Positions 1 to 8,082 of a stretch of DNA of 64,000 nucleotides are shown here, piece after piece. A model generated the notes under the pieces. The model searched no databases. It had not been told where the DNA came from and saw only the letters and a list, made by a program, of their open reading frames with translations. Every line of letters starts with the position of its first letter. Within the stretch, counting starts at the first letter, position 1. The stretch lies in contig NZ_JAHOOZ010000001.1 of NCBI RefSeq assembly GCF_019075875.1, positions 3,720,001-3,784,000 of the forward strand. Reading direction: 5' to 3'. This stretch comes from Novosphingobium sp. G106. GTDB lineage: Bacteria; Pseudomonadota; Alphaproteobacteria; Sphingomonadales; Sphingomonadaceae. Both the position numbers and the translations under genes were made by a program.

Positions 1-646
1 CCGCGGCGACGAGGCCTGCGGTGATAAGGTCGAAGGCGATGCGGCGACTGCGGCGCAGCGAGACGAGCAGGGCGATCGCGACGGCGACGTTGGCGAGACC
101 GAAGACGAAGCCGGTCCGCATCATTCCGAGCCAGGGCACCAGCACGAGCGGGAACAGTAGCGAGGCTATCAGCGCGCCTACGTAGTCGTAGGTCAGCACG
201 TTCGATACCAGCTCGCGCAGCGCGAAGCGGTGCCGCAGGATACGGATCAGCAGCGGTATTTCGAGTCCGACGAATATGCCGATAGCCAGGACCAGTGCGT
301 AAAGCGGTACGCGGAAATCGTAGACCAGCGGAAACAGAAGGAAGAGCCCCGCCGCCGACCAGCCGCCGATGAGAGCAATCAGGATCTCGATGCGGATGAA
401 GGCGCCCAACTCGTCCTCCCGGACGAACCGCGACAGCCAGCTTCCGACGCCCATGGCGAAGAGATAGGTGCCGATGACCGTCGAGAACTGGGTAACGCTG
501 TCGCCCAGCAGGTAGCTGGCCAGCGTTCCGGCCAGAAGCTCGTAGATGAGCCCGCAGGTCGCGACGACGAGGACAGAGACGAGCAGGATGATCGCGAGAA
601 AACGCGGAGCCTGTTCTGCCGGCTCCGCGCCGGGCATGTCAGCCAT
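1..646 (-). CDS. Membrane-embedded spermidine synthase-like protein, N-terminal part (cut by window edge)
   Basis: The minus-strand frame starts at ATG 646 and stays open to base 1, so only the first 215 or so residues are visible. They are almost wholly hydrophobic and form about six predicted membrane helices, with an opening like ATCGLIYELLAGTLASYLLG and later FAMGVGSWLSRF. This is typical of the N-terminal membrane half of polyamine aminopropyltransferase-like (SpeE superfamily) proteins. The cytosolic methyltransferase-fold half would lie outside the window. The start overlaps the DUF350 stop by 8 bases, so the two are translationally coupled. In related genomes such proteins accompany DUF350, DUF4178 and SPFH proteins, as here. 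Real polyamine synthase activity cannot be judged without the missing half. Confidence 0.7.
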   Translation of the reverse strand, partial: MADMPGAEPAEQAPRFLAIILLVSVLVVATCGLIYELLAGTLASYLLGDSVTQFSTVIGTYLFAMGVGSWLSRFVREDELGAFIRIEILIALIGGWSAAGLFLLFPLVYDFRVPLYALVLAIGIFVGLEIPLLIRILRHRFALRELVSNVLTYDYVGALIASLLFPLVLVPWLGMMRTGFVFGLANVAVAIALLVSLRRSRRIAFDLITAGLVAA

Positions 647-848
647 GGACGGCGGCAGCGATGATGCTCGAGATGCCGATGGCCACCGCGCCCGCCAGCA
701 AGGCGACCGCCATGTTCTGGCGCTCGATGATCTCCTTCCAGAGTTCGCCTGGGGTCAGCTTGTCGACGAGGACGAAGCTGACGATGAAGATGACGATACC
801 AAGCCCCGCATAGAGCAGGGTCGCAAGAAAGACTTCGAGTGAGACCAT
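639..848 (-). CDS. DUF350 family small membrane protein
   Basis: A 69-residue protein with two hydrophobic segments (about residues 8-27 and 47-65) separated by a short polar stretch with LTPGELWKEI and ERQNMAVALLAGAVAIGISS, which is the recognisable DUF350 signature (YjfL-like). The family is of unknown biochemical function; members are inner-membrane proteins found beside PspA/SPFH-type membrane-maintenance genes and SpeE-like membrane proteins. Here it lies between the 47-aa ORF and the SpeE-like gene in a co-directional cluster. Start ATG at 848; the stop overlaps the next start. Confidence 0.8.
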   Translation of the reverse strand: MVSLEVFLATLLYAGLGIVIFIVSFVLVDKLTPGELWKEIIERQNMAVALLAGAVAIGISSIIAAAVHG

Positions 849-870
849 GGTTCGGCTCCTTCAGCGCGGT

Positions 871-1014
871 TTATTTGTGGGTCGGTCCGTAGTGGGCGGC
901 CTGATTGTCGCGCTTGCCGTCGGCAAAGGGCGACCAGGCGTAGTAAGACGAGACGGCGGAGCTCGCGGTCATCAAAAGGCACCAGGCAGCGAACAGGACG
1001 CTTCGTTTGCTCAT
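871..1014 (-). CDS. Small 47-aa protein with N-terminal membrane/signal segment
   Basis: A short frame from ATG 1014 to TAA 871. The peptide begins with MSKRSVLFAAWCLLM, a signal-anchor-like stretch, followed by a polar tail ending AAHYGPTHK. It fits exactly between the stop of the DUF4178-like gene (1015) and the DUF350 start (848), with no spare intergenic space. The perfect packing in the operon is the main argument that it is real. No family is recognised. It is probably a secreted or membrane-tethered peptide of the same stress cluster. Confidence 0.5.
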   Translation of the reverse strand: MSKRSVLFAAWCLLMTASSAVSSYYAWSPFADGKRDNQAAHYGPTHK

Positions 1015-2299
1015 CTAATCCTCCCCTCGACTACGATACCAGGCGATGAGCCCCGGCAGGCCGAACAGGCCGAAAAGAAGCGCAAAATAGTTGCTCCATA
1101 TCAAGCCGCCGGCATCCGCCTTTATGTAGACCGAAACGGCCTCGGGCGCTGACCAGGGGCTCGATGCGCTCTGGTAGCTCGTCCCGTCCGTCCAGCTATG
1201 GGCCGAAGTATCGACGACGATGTCATAGGTACCGCGCGGCACGCCCGCGAACTTGGTCACGGTCTGGTGGCTGCCCTCGGTCCAATCGCCGTCGGAATCG
1301 CGGCCGGCGTAATATTCGACAGTGCCGCTGGCCTCGATCGACTGCTGGGTCTGGCGGTCGACCAGGCTGTAGTCGAGATCGACCCAGCGGTTGGTGAAAT
1401 CGGTGGTTCTCGCGGTTACGGTCACGAACTGATAGGGGCGGTTGATCACAAGGCTGCCGACTGTCGTGCTTTTCTCGGGGCCGTCGACGGCGATTTGCAC
1501 CGAATTCGAGACGCTGCTGGTGCCGTAACCGAATGCCGCCATGATCAGCAGGATCAGGAGGCTCGTGCCCGCCGCCAGCAGGAACATGACGGAAAGATCG
1601 CTTTCGCGCATTCCGTCGGCTTGCTGATAGCGCGAACCCATGCGCGACATGAGGCCGTTCGTCGGCGCCGCGCCGGCACCCTCTGGCGCGGCAGTGGCCA
1701 GGCCAAAGGCAACGAGCAGGTCGTGTTCCCGCAACCCGACAAGCTGCGTCCAGTTAGCCTCGTCGGTACCCCACTCGACCGAGAGCGTCTCGTCGCCGCG
1801 GCTGTATGTCATCGCCTGGACGCTGTCCCCGGCACGCACCCGCCAGTAGAATTCGCCGACCACACGATCGGTGGTCGTGGCCGCGGGCGGATAGTCGCGC
1901 GTGAAGCGGCGCCCCCCGCCAGGTCACGCTGTCGTTGTCGCCGTCGGGCTGGTCGAAAAGCATCGTGCCGTACTGCCAGTCGCCCTCGGCGTGGACGAGC
2001 CAGCGGTAGCCGGCATAGGGATTGAACAGAAGGTATTCGCTCCAGTTCGCCTCCCCGTCGCCGCGCGAGAGATAGCCAACCACTTCCCACTCGACCTCAA
2101 ACAGATTGCCCCGGCTGCCAAGCGGCAAGGGCAGGCTGAGCGCGGCCTGATGATACTCCTCGATCACCTTCACGTCGGGATTGGCGACGTCGAGCACCGA
2201 GCCGCAATACTGACAGGCCACCGTCACCGAATAGCCCGCGGCCTTGATCGCGATAGTGCCGCCGCAGGAAGGACAGGTGATGCTGTGGGCCGCTGTCAC
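1015..2299 (-). CDS. DUF4178 zinc-ribbon membrane protein, interrupted by a +1 frameshift
   Basis: The first part starts at GTG 2299 (GGAGG just upstream, overlapping the previous TGA) and opens with a zinc ribbon, ITCPSCGGTIAI, paired with CQYCG, followed by the DUF4178 fold (LFEVEWEVVGYLSRGDG, then YLLFNPYAGYRWLV). After DNDSVTW the frame shifts. The continuation FTRDYPPA...VGEFYWRVRAGD is read in another frame down to 1015 and carries two hydrophobic segments and a short basic C-terminus. The break falls in a C6 run at 1912-1917; removing one C restores one protein of about 427 residues. Either a sequencing indel or a recent mutation. Partner of the DUF4178 gene directly upstream. Confidence 0.75.
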
Positions 2300-2964
2300 C
2301 GCACGGCCTCCGGGATCGTCCAACCCTCGATCGTCCTGAGATTCGCGGGTTTCAATTCGGCAAGGTCGTAGTAGCCGCCCAGCCAGGCTTGCGTGCCCTG
2401 CTTGTCGCGCTGCAGGTTGAGCGCGGCGCCGTCCTGGCTGCGGAAATCGATGCTGGTCATCGCCCAGTCAGGCGGTGTCGGAAACGGGAGATCGCCTTCG
2501 CCGCCGAGGCATTGCGCCTCCTTGATGTCGGTAGCCCGGAAGGTCCGGCCCGCGGCTTGCAGCTCGACGCCACGCTCCAGCGCCCCGCCGGCAGCGAATT
2601 GCGCGACCAGCGGCGCATCGAGCGCGGCGGGAAGTTCCTTGAGCAGCATGAAACTGCCCATGGCTTCGCCCAGCCAGCGCGTTTGCCCGTCGCTGCCCTG
2701 AAGCAGCCATTCGTTCCACGAGCCGTCGCTCCAGCCCCAGCGGACCCGGCCGACGACCGTGAAGAGCACCTCATCCGATTTGACGGTGGTACCGAGTTGG
2801 ATCGGCGAGACGTCGAAGGGCAGCACGGCGGTCTTGCCGATCGCGCGCAGGTCCTCGCCCTCGCGCAGAATCAGGGTCTGGCAATAGGAGCAGACGGCAT
2901 AGGGCATCGCGGCGCCGCGCAGCGGCACCTCTGACCCGCAGGACGGGCAATTCAGTCGTGACAT
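2296..2964 (-). CDS. DUF4178 domain protein with N-terminal zinc ribbon
   Basis: A 222-residue soluble protein starting MSRLNCPSCGSEV. The N-terminal CPSC and CSYC pairs form a zinc ribbon (residues 6-30), followed by a DUF4178 domain (GTTVKSDEVLFTVVGRVRWGW, WNEWLL, GQTRWLGEAMGS). DUF4178 proteins are uncharacterised but commonly occur with SPFH proteins, DUF350 proteins and membrane-embedded SpeE-like proteins, the arrangement seen here. The gene is preceded by the SPFH gene and its TGA overlaps the GTG start of the next, so the cluster is an operon. The zinc ligands are visible in the text; the function is unknown. Confidence 0.75.
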   Translation of the reverse strand: MSRLNCPSCGSEVPLRGAAMPYAVCSYCQTLILREGEDLRAIGKTAVLPFDVSPIQLGTTVKSDEVLFTVVGRVRWGWSDGSWNEWLLQGSDGQTRWLGEAMGSFMLLKELPAALDAPLVAQFAAGGALERGVELQAAGRTFRATDIKEAQCLGGEGDLPFPTPPDWAMTSIDFRSQDGAALNLQRDKQGTQAWLGGYYDLAELKPANLRTIEGWTIPEAVR

Positions 2965-3000
2965 CAGCCCCCCAAATGTCCCGGCGCGCCGGTGATCGCC

Positions 3001-4017
3001 CTACTTGATGCGAGCCAGCAGTTCGGCTTTCTTGGCGTCGAATTCTTCCTGGCTCAAGGCACCTATTGTGACGAGCTTATGAAGCTTCTCGATCAGCGCG
3101 AATGGGTCTTCGTCAGCCGCCGCTGCAGCCGGCGTTGCGGGGGCGGGAGCGGCGGCTGGCGCCGAGACGACACCTGCGAGGCTCTGCGACATCGCGCCGC
3201 CAAGCGCGGCGGCCGCGCCGATCCCCGCACCCAGGCCTGCGAGACCGCCTTCCTGTCCGGCTGCCTTTTCGATCGCCTCTGCCGTCTGGAACTTGGTGTA
3301 GCGATCGAGATCGCCGATGACGCGCATCGAGCTGCCCTTGTCGAGATGCGCCTGAACCTCCTCGGGCAGCGAGACGTTCTCGACATAGAAACTCAGGCAG
3401 CCCAGCCCCCACTGCGCGAAGGTCTTGTCGACCTCGATCTTGATCTGGTCGGACAGTTTCTGCTGGTTGGAAGCGAGATCGAGAAAGGGAATGCCGCTTC
3501 CGCCCAGGGCGGTGGCGATCGCGGTCTGGATCGCCGCGCGCAGTTGCGGTTCGAGGCTGGCGACGCTCACTTCGCCCAGCGTGCCCAGCAGGCGCGAAGC
3601 GAAAGGCTCGAGCTCCGCGATGCGGAACGAATAGGTGCCGAAGGCGCGCAGCCGCATCGCGCCGAACTCCGCGTCGCGGACCGTGATGGGCTGCGCCGTG
3701 CCCCACTTGAGCCCGAGATGCTCCTTCATCGAGAAGAACACGACGTCGGACTTGAACGGCGAGTTGAACGCCTTGTCCCAGTTCTTCAGGTCGGTGAGGA
3801 TCGGAAGGTTTGCCGTCGTCAGCCGGTGCAGCCCGGGCCCGAAATAGTCGGCGAGCTTACCCTCGTTGAGAAAGGCCGCCATCTGGGTTTCGCGCACCGT
3901 GAGCTGCGCACCCGTCTGGATTTCATGATCGGCGAAGGGCACACGCCAAGCCAGCTGGCCGGGCTGTTCCAGCCATTCGATGACGTCGACGAACTGTTTC
4001 TTGAGAAATTCGAGCAT
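3001..4017 (-). CDS. SPFH domain protein with C-terminal SHOCT segment (YdjI-like)
   Basis: About 338 residues from ATG 4017 (MLEFLKKQFVDVIEW). An upstream in-frame TTG at 4044 is possible but lacks a ribosome site. Residues 1-230 resemble the SPFH/virion-core-like family typified by Bacillus YdjI (LAWRVPFADHEIQTGAQL, LADYFGPGLHRL, EHLGLKWGT). An Ala/Pro linker follows, then a SHOCT-like tail (LIEKLHKLVTIGALSQEEF, KKAELL) of the type used for oligomerisation. YdjI-like proteins work with PspA-type proteins in membrane maintenance. It is the first gene of the minus-strand cluster that runs to the window edge; no PspA homologue is visible nearby. Confidence 0.8.
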   Translation of the reverse strand: MLEFLKKQFVDVIEWLEQPGQLAWRVPFADHEIQTGAQLTVRETQMAAFLNEGKLADYFGPGLHRLTTANLPILTDLKNWDKAFNSPFKSDVVFFSMKEHLGLKWGTAQPITVRDAEFGAMRLRAFGTYSFRIAELEPFASRLLGTLGEVSVASLEPQLRAAIQTAIATALGGSGIPFLDLASNQQKLSDQIKIEVDKTFAQWGLGCLSFYVENVSLPEEVQAHLDKGSSMRVIGDLDRYTKFQTAEAIEKAAGQEGGLAGLGAGIGAAAALGGAMSQSLAGVVSAPAAAPAPATPAAAAADEDPFALIEKLHKLVTIGALSQEEFDAKKAELLARIK

Positions 4018-4401
4018 CGGTTTCTGCACCAGGCCGTGATTCAAAGAGACTGCAAGTTTAAGTCGGCCGCGGCACTTGGCAAGGCGTACGATATGGCGCC
4101 GCTTGCGCGAGCATCATAGAGTTAAGTCACTCAAATACGTCCGTGTGATGACGTGAGTTTTTCGCGCGTCGGGATACCAACCACGTAGCCGGCGCGGCAA
4201 AGGTCACAATGAAAGCCAGGCCCTATCATACCGCCAGCTTACAACATCCAGTGTCCTCTTTCAGATCGGTGAAGGGCGAGCTTGAACGACCAGGATATCG
4301 GCAATGCCTGCCACAGGATTCAGCGAAAGCCTCCCCGCCGGCGTTCTTGCTGTTCGCCAATCGGCCTGGCCCTGACCCTCACGAATCAGGGCCGGACCTG
4401 G
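4018..4401. other. Intergenic region without a supported gene
   Basis: About 380 bases between the SPFH gene start and the TonB receptor stop, both on the minus strand. Short open frames here have no family features and no good ribosome sites. It should hold the promoter of the SPFH-DUF4178 cluster and, at its left end, the receptor's terminator hairpin (4368-4393). Nothing else stands out. Confidence 0.5.
4368..4393 (-). terminator. Stem-loop after the TonB receptor gene
   Basis: GGCCCTGA and TCAGGGCC form a perfect 8-bp stem around a 10-base loop, directly after the receptor stop codon at 4402 on the minus strand. There is no clear T-run, so intrinsic termination may be weak or Rho-assisted. 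Confidence 0.45.
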
Positions 4402-6801
4402 TCACAGATGCATCGTCGCCTCAACGCCGACGATACGCGGGTTACCCCAAGTGAACTGGGTGGTGTTGCCCGCGTTCGAGTTGCCGTAGGTCGTATAGGC
4501 TTGGTTGAAGAGATTGTTCGCGAAGACCTCCAGCCTAAACCGATCGTCGGATGTCTTGAAGCCAATCCGCGCGTTGACCAGCCAGTACGCATTGCCGACA
4601 GAGTCAGGCAGGCAGGTAACTCCCGATACCTGGCCCGCGGCACATGGAGCACCCGACACCTGCCAGAGAACGCTGCTCGAATGACTGGCCAGCGCGTTCG
4701 CGACAAGGTTCAGTCCCTCGGTGACAGGCTGATCGAGGTTGGCACTGAAGCTCGCCTGGAACTCAGGGGAATTGATCATCTGATGCCCGCTTAGGTCGAA
4801 ACCGCTGAGAACCGGCGTATCCGGAAGTTTGAAGTCCTTGTATTTGGCATTGAGATATCCGGCGTTAGCCGACAGCGTCAGCGACTGCATCACGCGCCAG
4901 CTCAAGCTGCCTTCGACGCCATAGGTGCGCGCGCTGGGCGCATTGACGATCGTGAGGATGATGCTGTTGGCAAACTCGGGCCTGACGTGGCCCGCGGTCT
5001 GAAGGTTCTTGTAGCTGTTGTAGAAGACATCTGCGGTCAGCTGAACCTTGTGGTCGAGCACCTGGGTTTTGAAACCGCCTTCGAAGGTGTCGACGGTCTC
5101 GCCTTTGAAAATGCTGCCGGAGGACGCATAATAGACGCCGTCAACTACGAAGGCGCTGGCATTGGCGACCGGGTTGACGCCACCCGACTTGAAGCCCCTC
5201 GCCCAGCGCACGTAGACGTTTCCGCCGTCCGGAAGCTTGTAGCTGAGGGTTGCCGAAGGGATGAACTTCTTCTCGACGGCCGTGACCGGCGGACCGGCGG
5301 CCGGGCCGAACGAGTTGGGAGCCAACCCATAGAACTGGGCAGTGTTCTTCTCGTGGACGTAGCGGCCCGACGCCGTCAGCGTAAGATTGTCCGTAAAGTT
5401 GAACGATGCCTGGGCGTAGGCCGACCAGTTCTTGACCTTGTCGGTCGAGCGGGCCGTCGGCGATGGGGGAATGACGCCGCCGAAGAGATAAACGTCGGTA
5501 TAGCCCTTGAAATAGTTGTCCAGATAGGTGCCGCCGGCGATGAACTGGAACGGTCCGTCGAGGTGCGAGACCGCGCGCAGCTCCTGGTAGAAGAAGTGCT
5601 TGTCGTTCTTCACCAATGCGGCGGTGAAGGCATAAGAACTGGCTCCGAGGTCATCGATGAACTGGGTGTTTTGTGCCCGGTATGCCGTGATCGACGACAG
5701 ATCGACGCTATCCGTGCTGAGCACCGCCGTCGACGAGACGCCCCAGTCCTTCAATCTGACGAAACCGGGCGTGCCGTTCGAAACGGTGAACTTGGGCGGA
5801 TTTCCCTGAAGGAAATTGGCGGGGAAGGCAGCCGTGTTGGCCTGGCCGCCCAGTTCTCCGACGAGGAAGCCAAACAGGCCGAGGAACTGCTGCTGCTCAT
5901 AGGCAGGCGAGTTCTGCCACTGAGCATTGCCCTGGCTGTCGTCTTTCTTCGAATAGTCGCCGGCGAAGGTCACCTTGAAGCTGTCCGACGGCTTGATCAG
6001 CAGCTTGCCGTCGACCGCCCAGAAATTCTGATTGCCGACGTCGTTGTTCTTCTGAGCGGAGTTGAACAGCGCGGCCGACTGATCCGGGGTCGTGCCAAAT
6101 ACGCCCTTCGTGAACATGGCCGCGGTATAGGGCGCGGCCGGCGCGGTGTTTTGGAAGTAGGGATCGCTGTAGCGCCGCTGCCCGGCTACACTGAGAGCCA
6201 CCTTGTCGCTAATGATCGGAACGGTGACATAGCCGTCCGCCTCGATCGAGTTGTGCGACGCGTAGCTGAGCCTGACGTCTGCATGAGGCGCGTTTAGATC
6301 CGGCTGGCGCGTGATGATGTTGATAACGCCGCCCGTCGAGTTGCGGCCATAGAGACCGCCCTGCGCGCCCTTCAACACCTCGACGCGCTCGACGTCGACG
6401 AAGTTGTTGACCATCGAGCCATAGATACGCGGCACGTCATCGATAAAGGTCGTCACACTTGGATCGGCGCCGACGAATTCGGCATTGCCGACCCCGCGGA
6501 TGAACACCATCGTGTAGCCGTTCGAGTCCGAAACATTGTAACCAGGCGTCGTGAACTGCAAGTCGGTGATCTGCTTGATGCCGGCAGCCTGCAGCTGGTC
6601 TCCAGTCGTGGCCTGGATTGCCAGGGGCACGTCGAGCACGCTTTGCTCACGGCGCCCCGCGGTAACGACGATTTCGTCGACGCCGGTGTTCTTCGTGCCA
6701 CTGCTGGTTTGATCGTCGGCGAAGGCCGGCGTTGCAAACAGCAACGCGACGGTCGAAGCCGGCGCCACCCAATGAATGCAAACGGTAAGGGCGTTCTTCA
6801 T
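4402..6801 (-). CDS. TonB-dependent outer-membrane receptor
   Basis: 799 residues from ATG 6801 (GGGAGA ribosome site; an upstream in-frame start at 6834 is less likely). The signal peptide ends ATPAFA-DDQ near residue 29. A TonB-box-like stretch DEIVVTAGRREQS is followed by the plug domain (VERVEVLKGAQGGLYGRNST, then GGVINIIT) and a 22-stranded barrel ending with the aromatic-rich C-terminus NPRIVGVEATMHL. Length is normal for sphingomonad receptors that import organic substrates or siderophores. It stands alone between the SPFH cluster and the PRC-barrel gene, so the substrate cannot be inferred. A hairpin at 6920-6945 lies in its upstream region and may be a regulatory site. Confidence 0.9.
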   Translation of the reverse strand: MKNALTVCIHWVAPASTVALLFATPAFADDQTSSGTKNTGVDEIVVTAGRREQSVLDVPLAIQATTGDQLQAAGIKQITDLQFTTPGYNVSDSNGYTMVFIRGVGNAEFVGADPSVTTFIDDVPRIYGSMVNNFVDVERVEVLKGAQGGLYGRNSTGGVINIITRQPDLNAPHADVRLSYASHNSIEADGYVTVPIISDKVALSVAGQRRYSDPYFQNTAPAAPYTAAMFTKGVFGTTPDQSAALFNSAQKNNDVGNQNFWAVDGKLLIKPSDSFKVTFAGDYSKKDDSQGNAQWQNSPAYEQQQFLGLFGFLVGELGGQANTAAFPANFLQGNPPKFTVSNGTPGFVRLKDWGVSSTAVLSTDSVDLSSITAYRAQNTQFIDDLGASSYAFTAALVKNDKHFFYQELRAVSHLDGPFQFIAGGTYLDNYFKGYTDVYLFGGVIPPSPTARSTDKVKNWSAYAQASFNFTDNLTLTASGRYVHEKNTAQFYGLAPNSFGPAAGPPVTAVEKKFIPSATLSYKLPDGGNVYVRWARGFKSGGVNPVANASAFVVDGVYYASSGSIFKGETVDTFEGGFKTQVLDHKVQLTADVFYNSYKNLQTAGHVRPEFANSIILTIVNAPSARTYGVEGSLSWRVMQSLTLSANAGYLNAKYKDFKLPDTPVLSGFDLSGHQMINSPEFQASFSANLDQPVTEGLNLVANALASHSSSVLWQVSGAPCAAGQVSGVTCLPDSVGNAYWLVNARIGFKTSDDRFRLEVFANNLFNQAYTTYGNSNAGNTTQFTWGNPRIVGVEATMHL

Positions 6802-6919
6802 GCGCGTCTCCCTTTCCGGTCGACACCTTCGCATATGGGTGCCGTCACGGTTGGTAACGCCCTATCACCCGTGTTCGATCATTATGCCGGGACACAACAC
6901 TGCGCCATAAAATTAGTCA

Positions 6920-6945
6920 GGCTTGAACGCGAATGCGCTCAAGCC
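6920..6945. promoter_or_regulatory. Inverted repeat upstream of the TonB receptor
   Basis: GGCTTGAACGC and GCGCTCAAGCC flank a GAAT loop; 10 of 11 positions pair. It lies about 120 bases upstream of the receptor start at 6801 and well beyond the terminator of the next gene, so it may be an operator or a leader hairpin. Confidence 0.35.
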
Positions 6946-7037
6946 GTTGCATAATGGTAACATCGGGTATCATAAAGGTACCCGCCACTGCATCGCAGAC
7001 CTTAGCTCGATGGTCGGCGAAGGCGGTCAAATACAAT

Positions 7038-7069
7038 CCCCCGGAGCGCACTGACGTGCTCCCCGGGGG
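7038..7069 (-). terminator. Strong GC hairpin after the PRC-barrel gene
   Basis: CCCCCGG...CCGGGGG pairs with further inner pairing (GCAC/GTGC) around TGAC, just beyond the stop codon at 7085 on the minus strand, followed on that strand by a modest T-rich stretch (ATTGTATTT). A probable intrinsic terminator. Confidence 0.65.
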
Positions 7070-7084
7070 ACCAGCGACGAGGAC

Positions 7085-7987
7085 TTACTTGTTGCCCCCG
7101 GACCCAGGCGCCTGCTGCTGCGCGGCGGTCTGCTGGATCTGGCCTTCGGTCATCGCCGACATCACGGCATTGCCGCTGGCCGAGAAGTTGCCGGCCGGCA
7201 GCAACGCGGTCGTATCGCCGACCTTGACCAGCATTTGCTGCACTTCGCCGCGGCCGTTGGTGAACAGCTGGCGGACCTTGCCGATGCGCTCGCCGTCGGG
7301 GGCGAGAACCGGCATGCCGCGCGTCACCTGAAAGCCGCCCTGGCCCGAGCCGCTGGCGTCGCCGTCGCCACTGATGGGGCCGAGCGCGCCGGCGCCGCCA
7401 CCCGAACCCGAAGCGCTGCCCGAACCCGACAGCGTGCCGGTCAGGCTGCTGGTGAGGCCGCCGGTGAGACCGCCGACGCTGGAGAGCGCGCCGCTCGAAG
7501 CGCCACCGGCGGTGCCGCGCGCGGACTGCGCAGCGCCGCTCGCTGCATCCGTTGCCGCATCGCGGGCCGACTGGGCCGTGCCACGCACCGCATCGGTGCC
7601 GAGCAGCTGGGCGTCGAGGCTGCCCGAGCCGCTGCCGCTGGCATTGCCAGCGGCGTTGCCGCTGATCATGCGGGTCGGCGTCGCGACCGTCTGAGCGATG
7701 TCGCCGCCGCCGGTGGCGCTGGCGCTGCGGTCCGCGTGGACCTGGCCGCTCTTGCGATTGACGCTCTGGGTGCCGCTGGTCGAACCCGCATTGCGCAGCG
7801 TGCCGCTGGTCGAGGAGCGGACCGAGTCCACCGTCGAACCGATCGAACCCGCGCCGCCCAGCGTGCCGCCGATCGTTCCGTTCAGCGAACCGCCCAGTCC
7901 GCCACCGAGCCCGCCGCCGAGCAGCTGGGCGTGGGCGGGGGCAGTCGTAAGCATCAGAGCCGTGGTGATTATGATGATGTTGCGCAT
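7085..7987 (-). CDS. Secreted Gly/Ser/Ala-rich protein with C-terminal PRC-barrel-like domain
   Basis: 300 residues from ATG 7987 with ribosome site AAAAGGA. A signal peptide (MRNIIIITTALMLTTAPAHA) leads into a long low-complexity region rich in Gly, Ser, Ala and Thr (residues 22-210). The C-terminal part (GGFQVTRGMPVLAPDGERIG, KVRQLFTNGRGEVQQMLVKV) resembles a PRC-barrel, a small beta-fold used for binding at membranes or surfaces. The protein is probably periplasmic or cell-surface. A promoter motif identical in form to that of the neighbouring ECF sigma locus lies at 8040-8066, so it is probably a target of that sigma factor. The repeats are low-complexity, not an ordered array. Confidence 0.7.
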   Translation of the reverse strand: MRNIIIITTALMLTTAPAHAQLLGGGLGGGLGGSLNGTIGGTLGGAGSIGSTVDSVRSSTSGTLRNAGSTSGTQSVNRKSGQVHADRSASATGGGDIAQTVATPTRMISGNAAGNASGSGSGSLDAQLLGTDAVRGTAQSARDAATDAASGAAQSARGTAGGASSGALSSVGGLTGGLTSSLTGTLSGSGSASGSGGGAGALGPISGDGDASGSGQGGFQVTRGMPVLAPDGERIGKVRQLFTNGRGEVQQMLVKVGDTTALLPAGNFSASGNAVMSAMTEGQIQQTAAQQQAPGSGGNK

Positions 7988-8039
7988 TGTGCTTATCCTT
8001 TTGCTCGATTTCGTGGAGTGCATTTTGCTTCCACAGAGC

Positions 8040-8066
8040 AAACGACAGCCCGGTTCGGTTTAATCC
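8040..8066 (-). promoter_or_regulatory. Putative ECF sigma promoter of the PRC-barrel gene
   Basis: On the minus strand GGATTAAAC, 13 bases, CGTTT. The same two boxes with the same spacing occur in the intergenic region before the sigma/protease pair at 9353-9379. A transcript would start about 45 bases before ATG 7987. Confidence 0.55.
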
Positions 8067-8082
8067 ACCGGGCGCACGATTT

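Noticed and set aside
4987..6297. 436-codon plus-strand frame within the first TonB receptor
   Set aside because: Antisense to conserved plug and barrel motifs, with no ribosome site or family features.
7100..7930. Possible ordered repeat array in the Gly/Ser-rich protein
   Set aside because: Repetition is of composition only; I could find no unit of fixed length repeated in the DNA.
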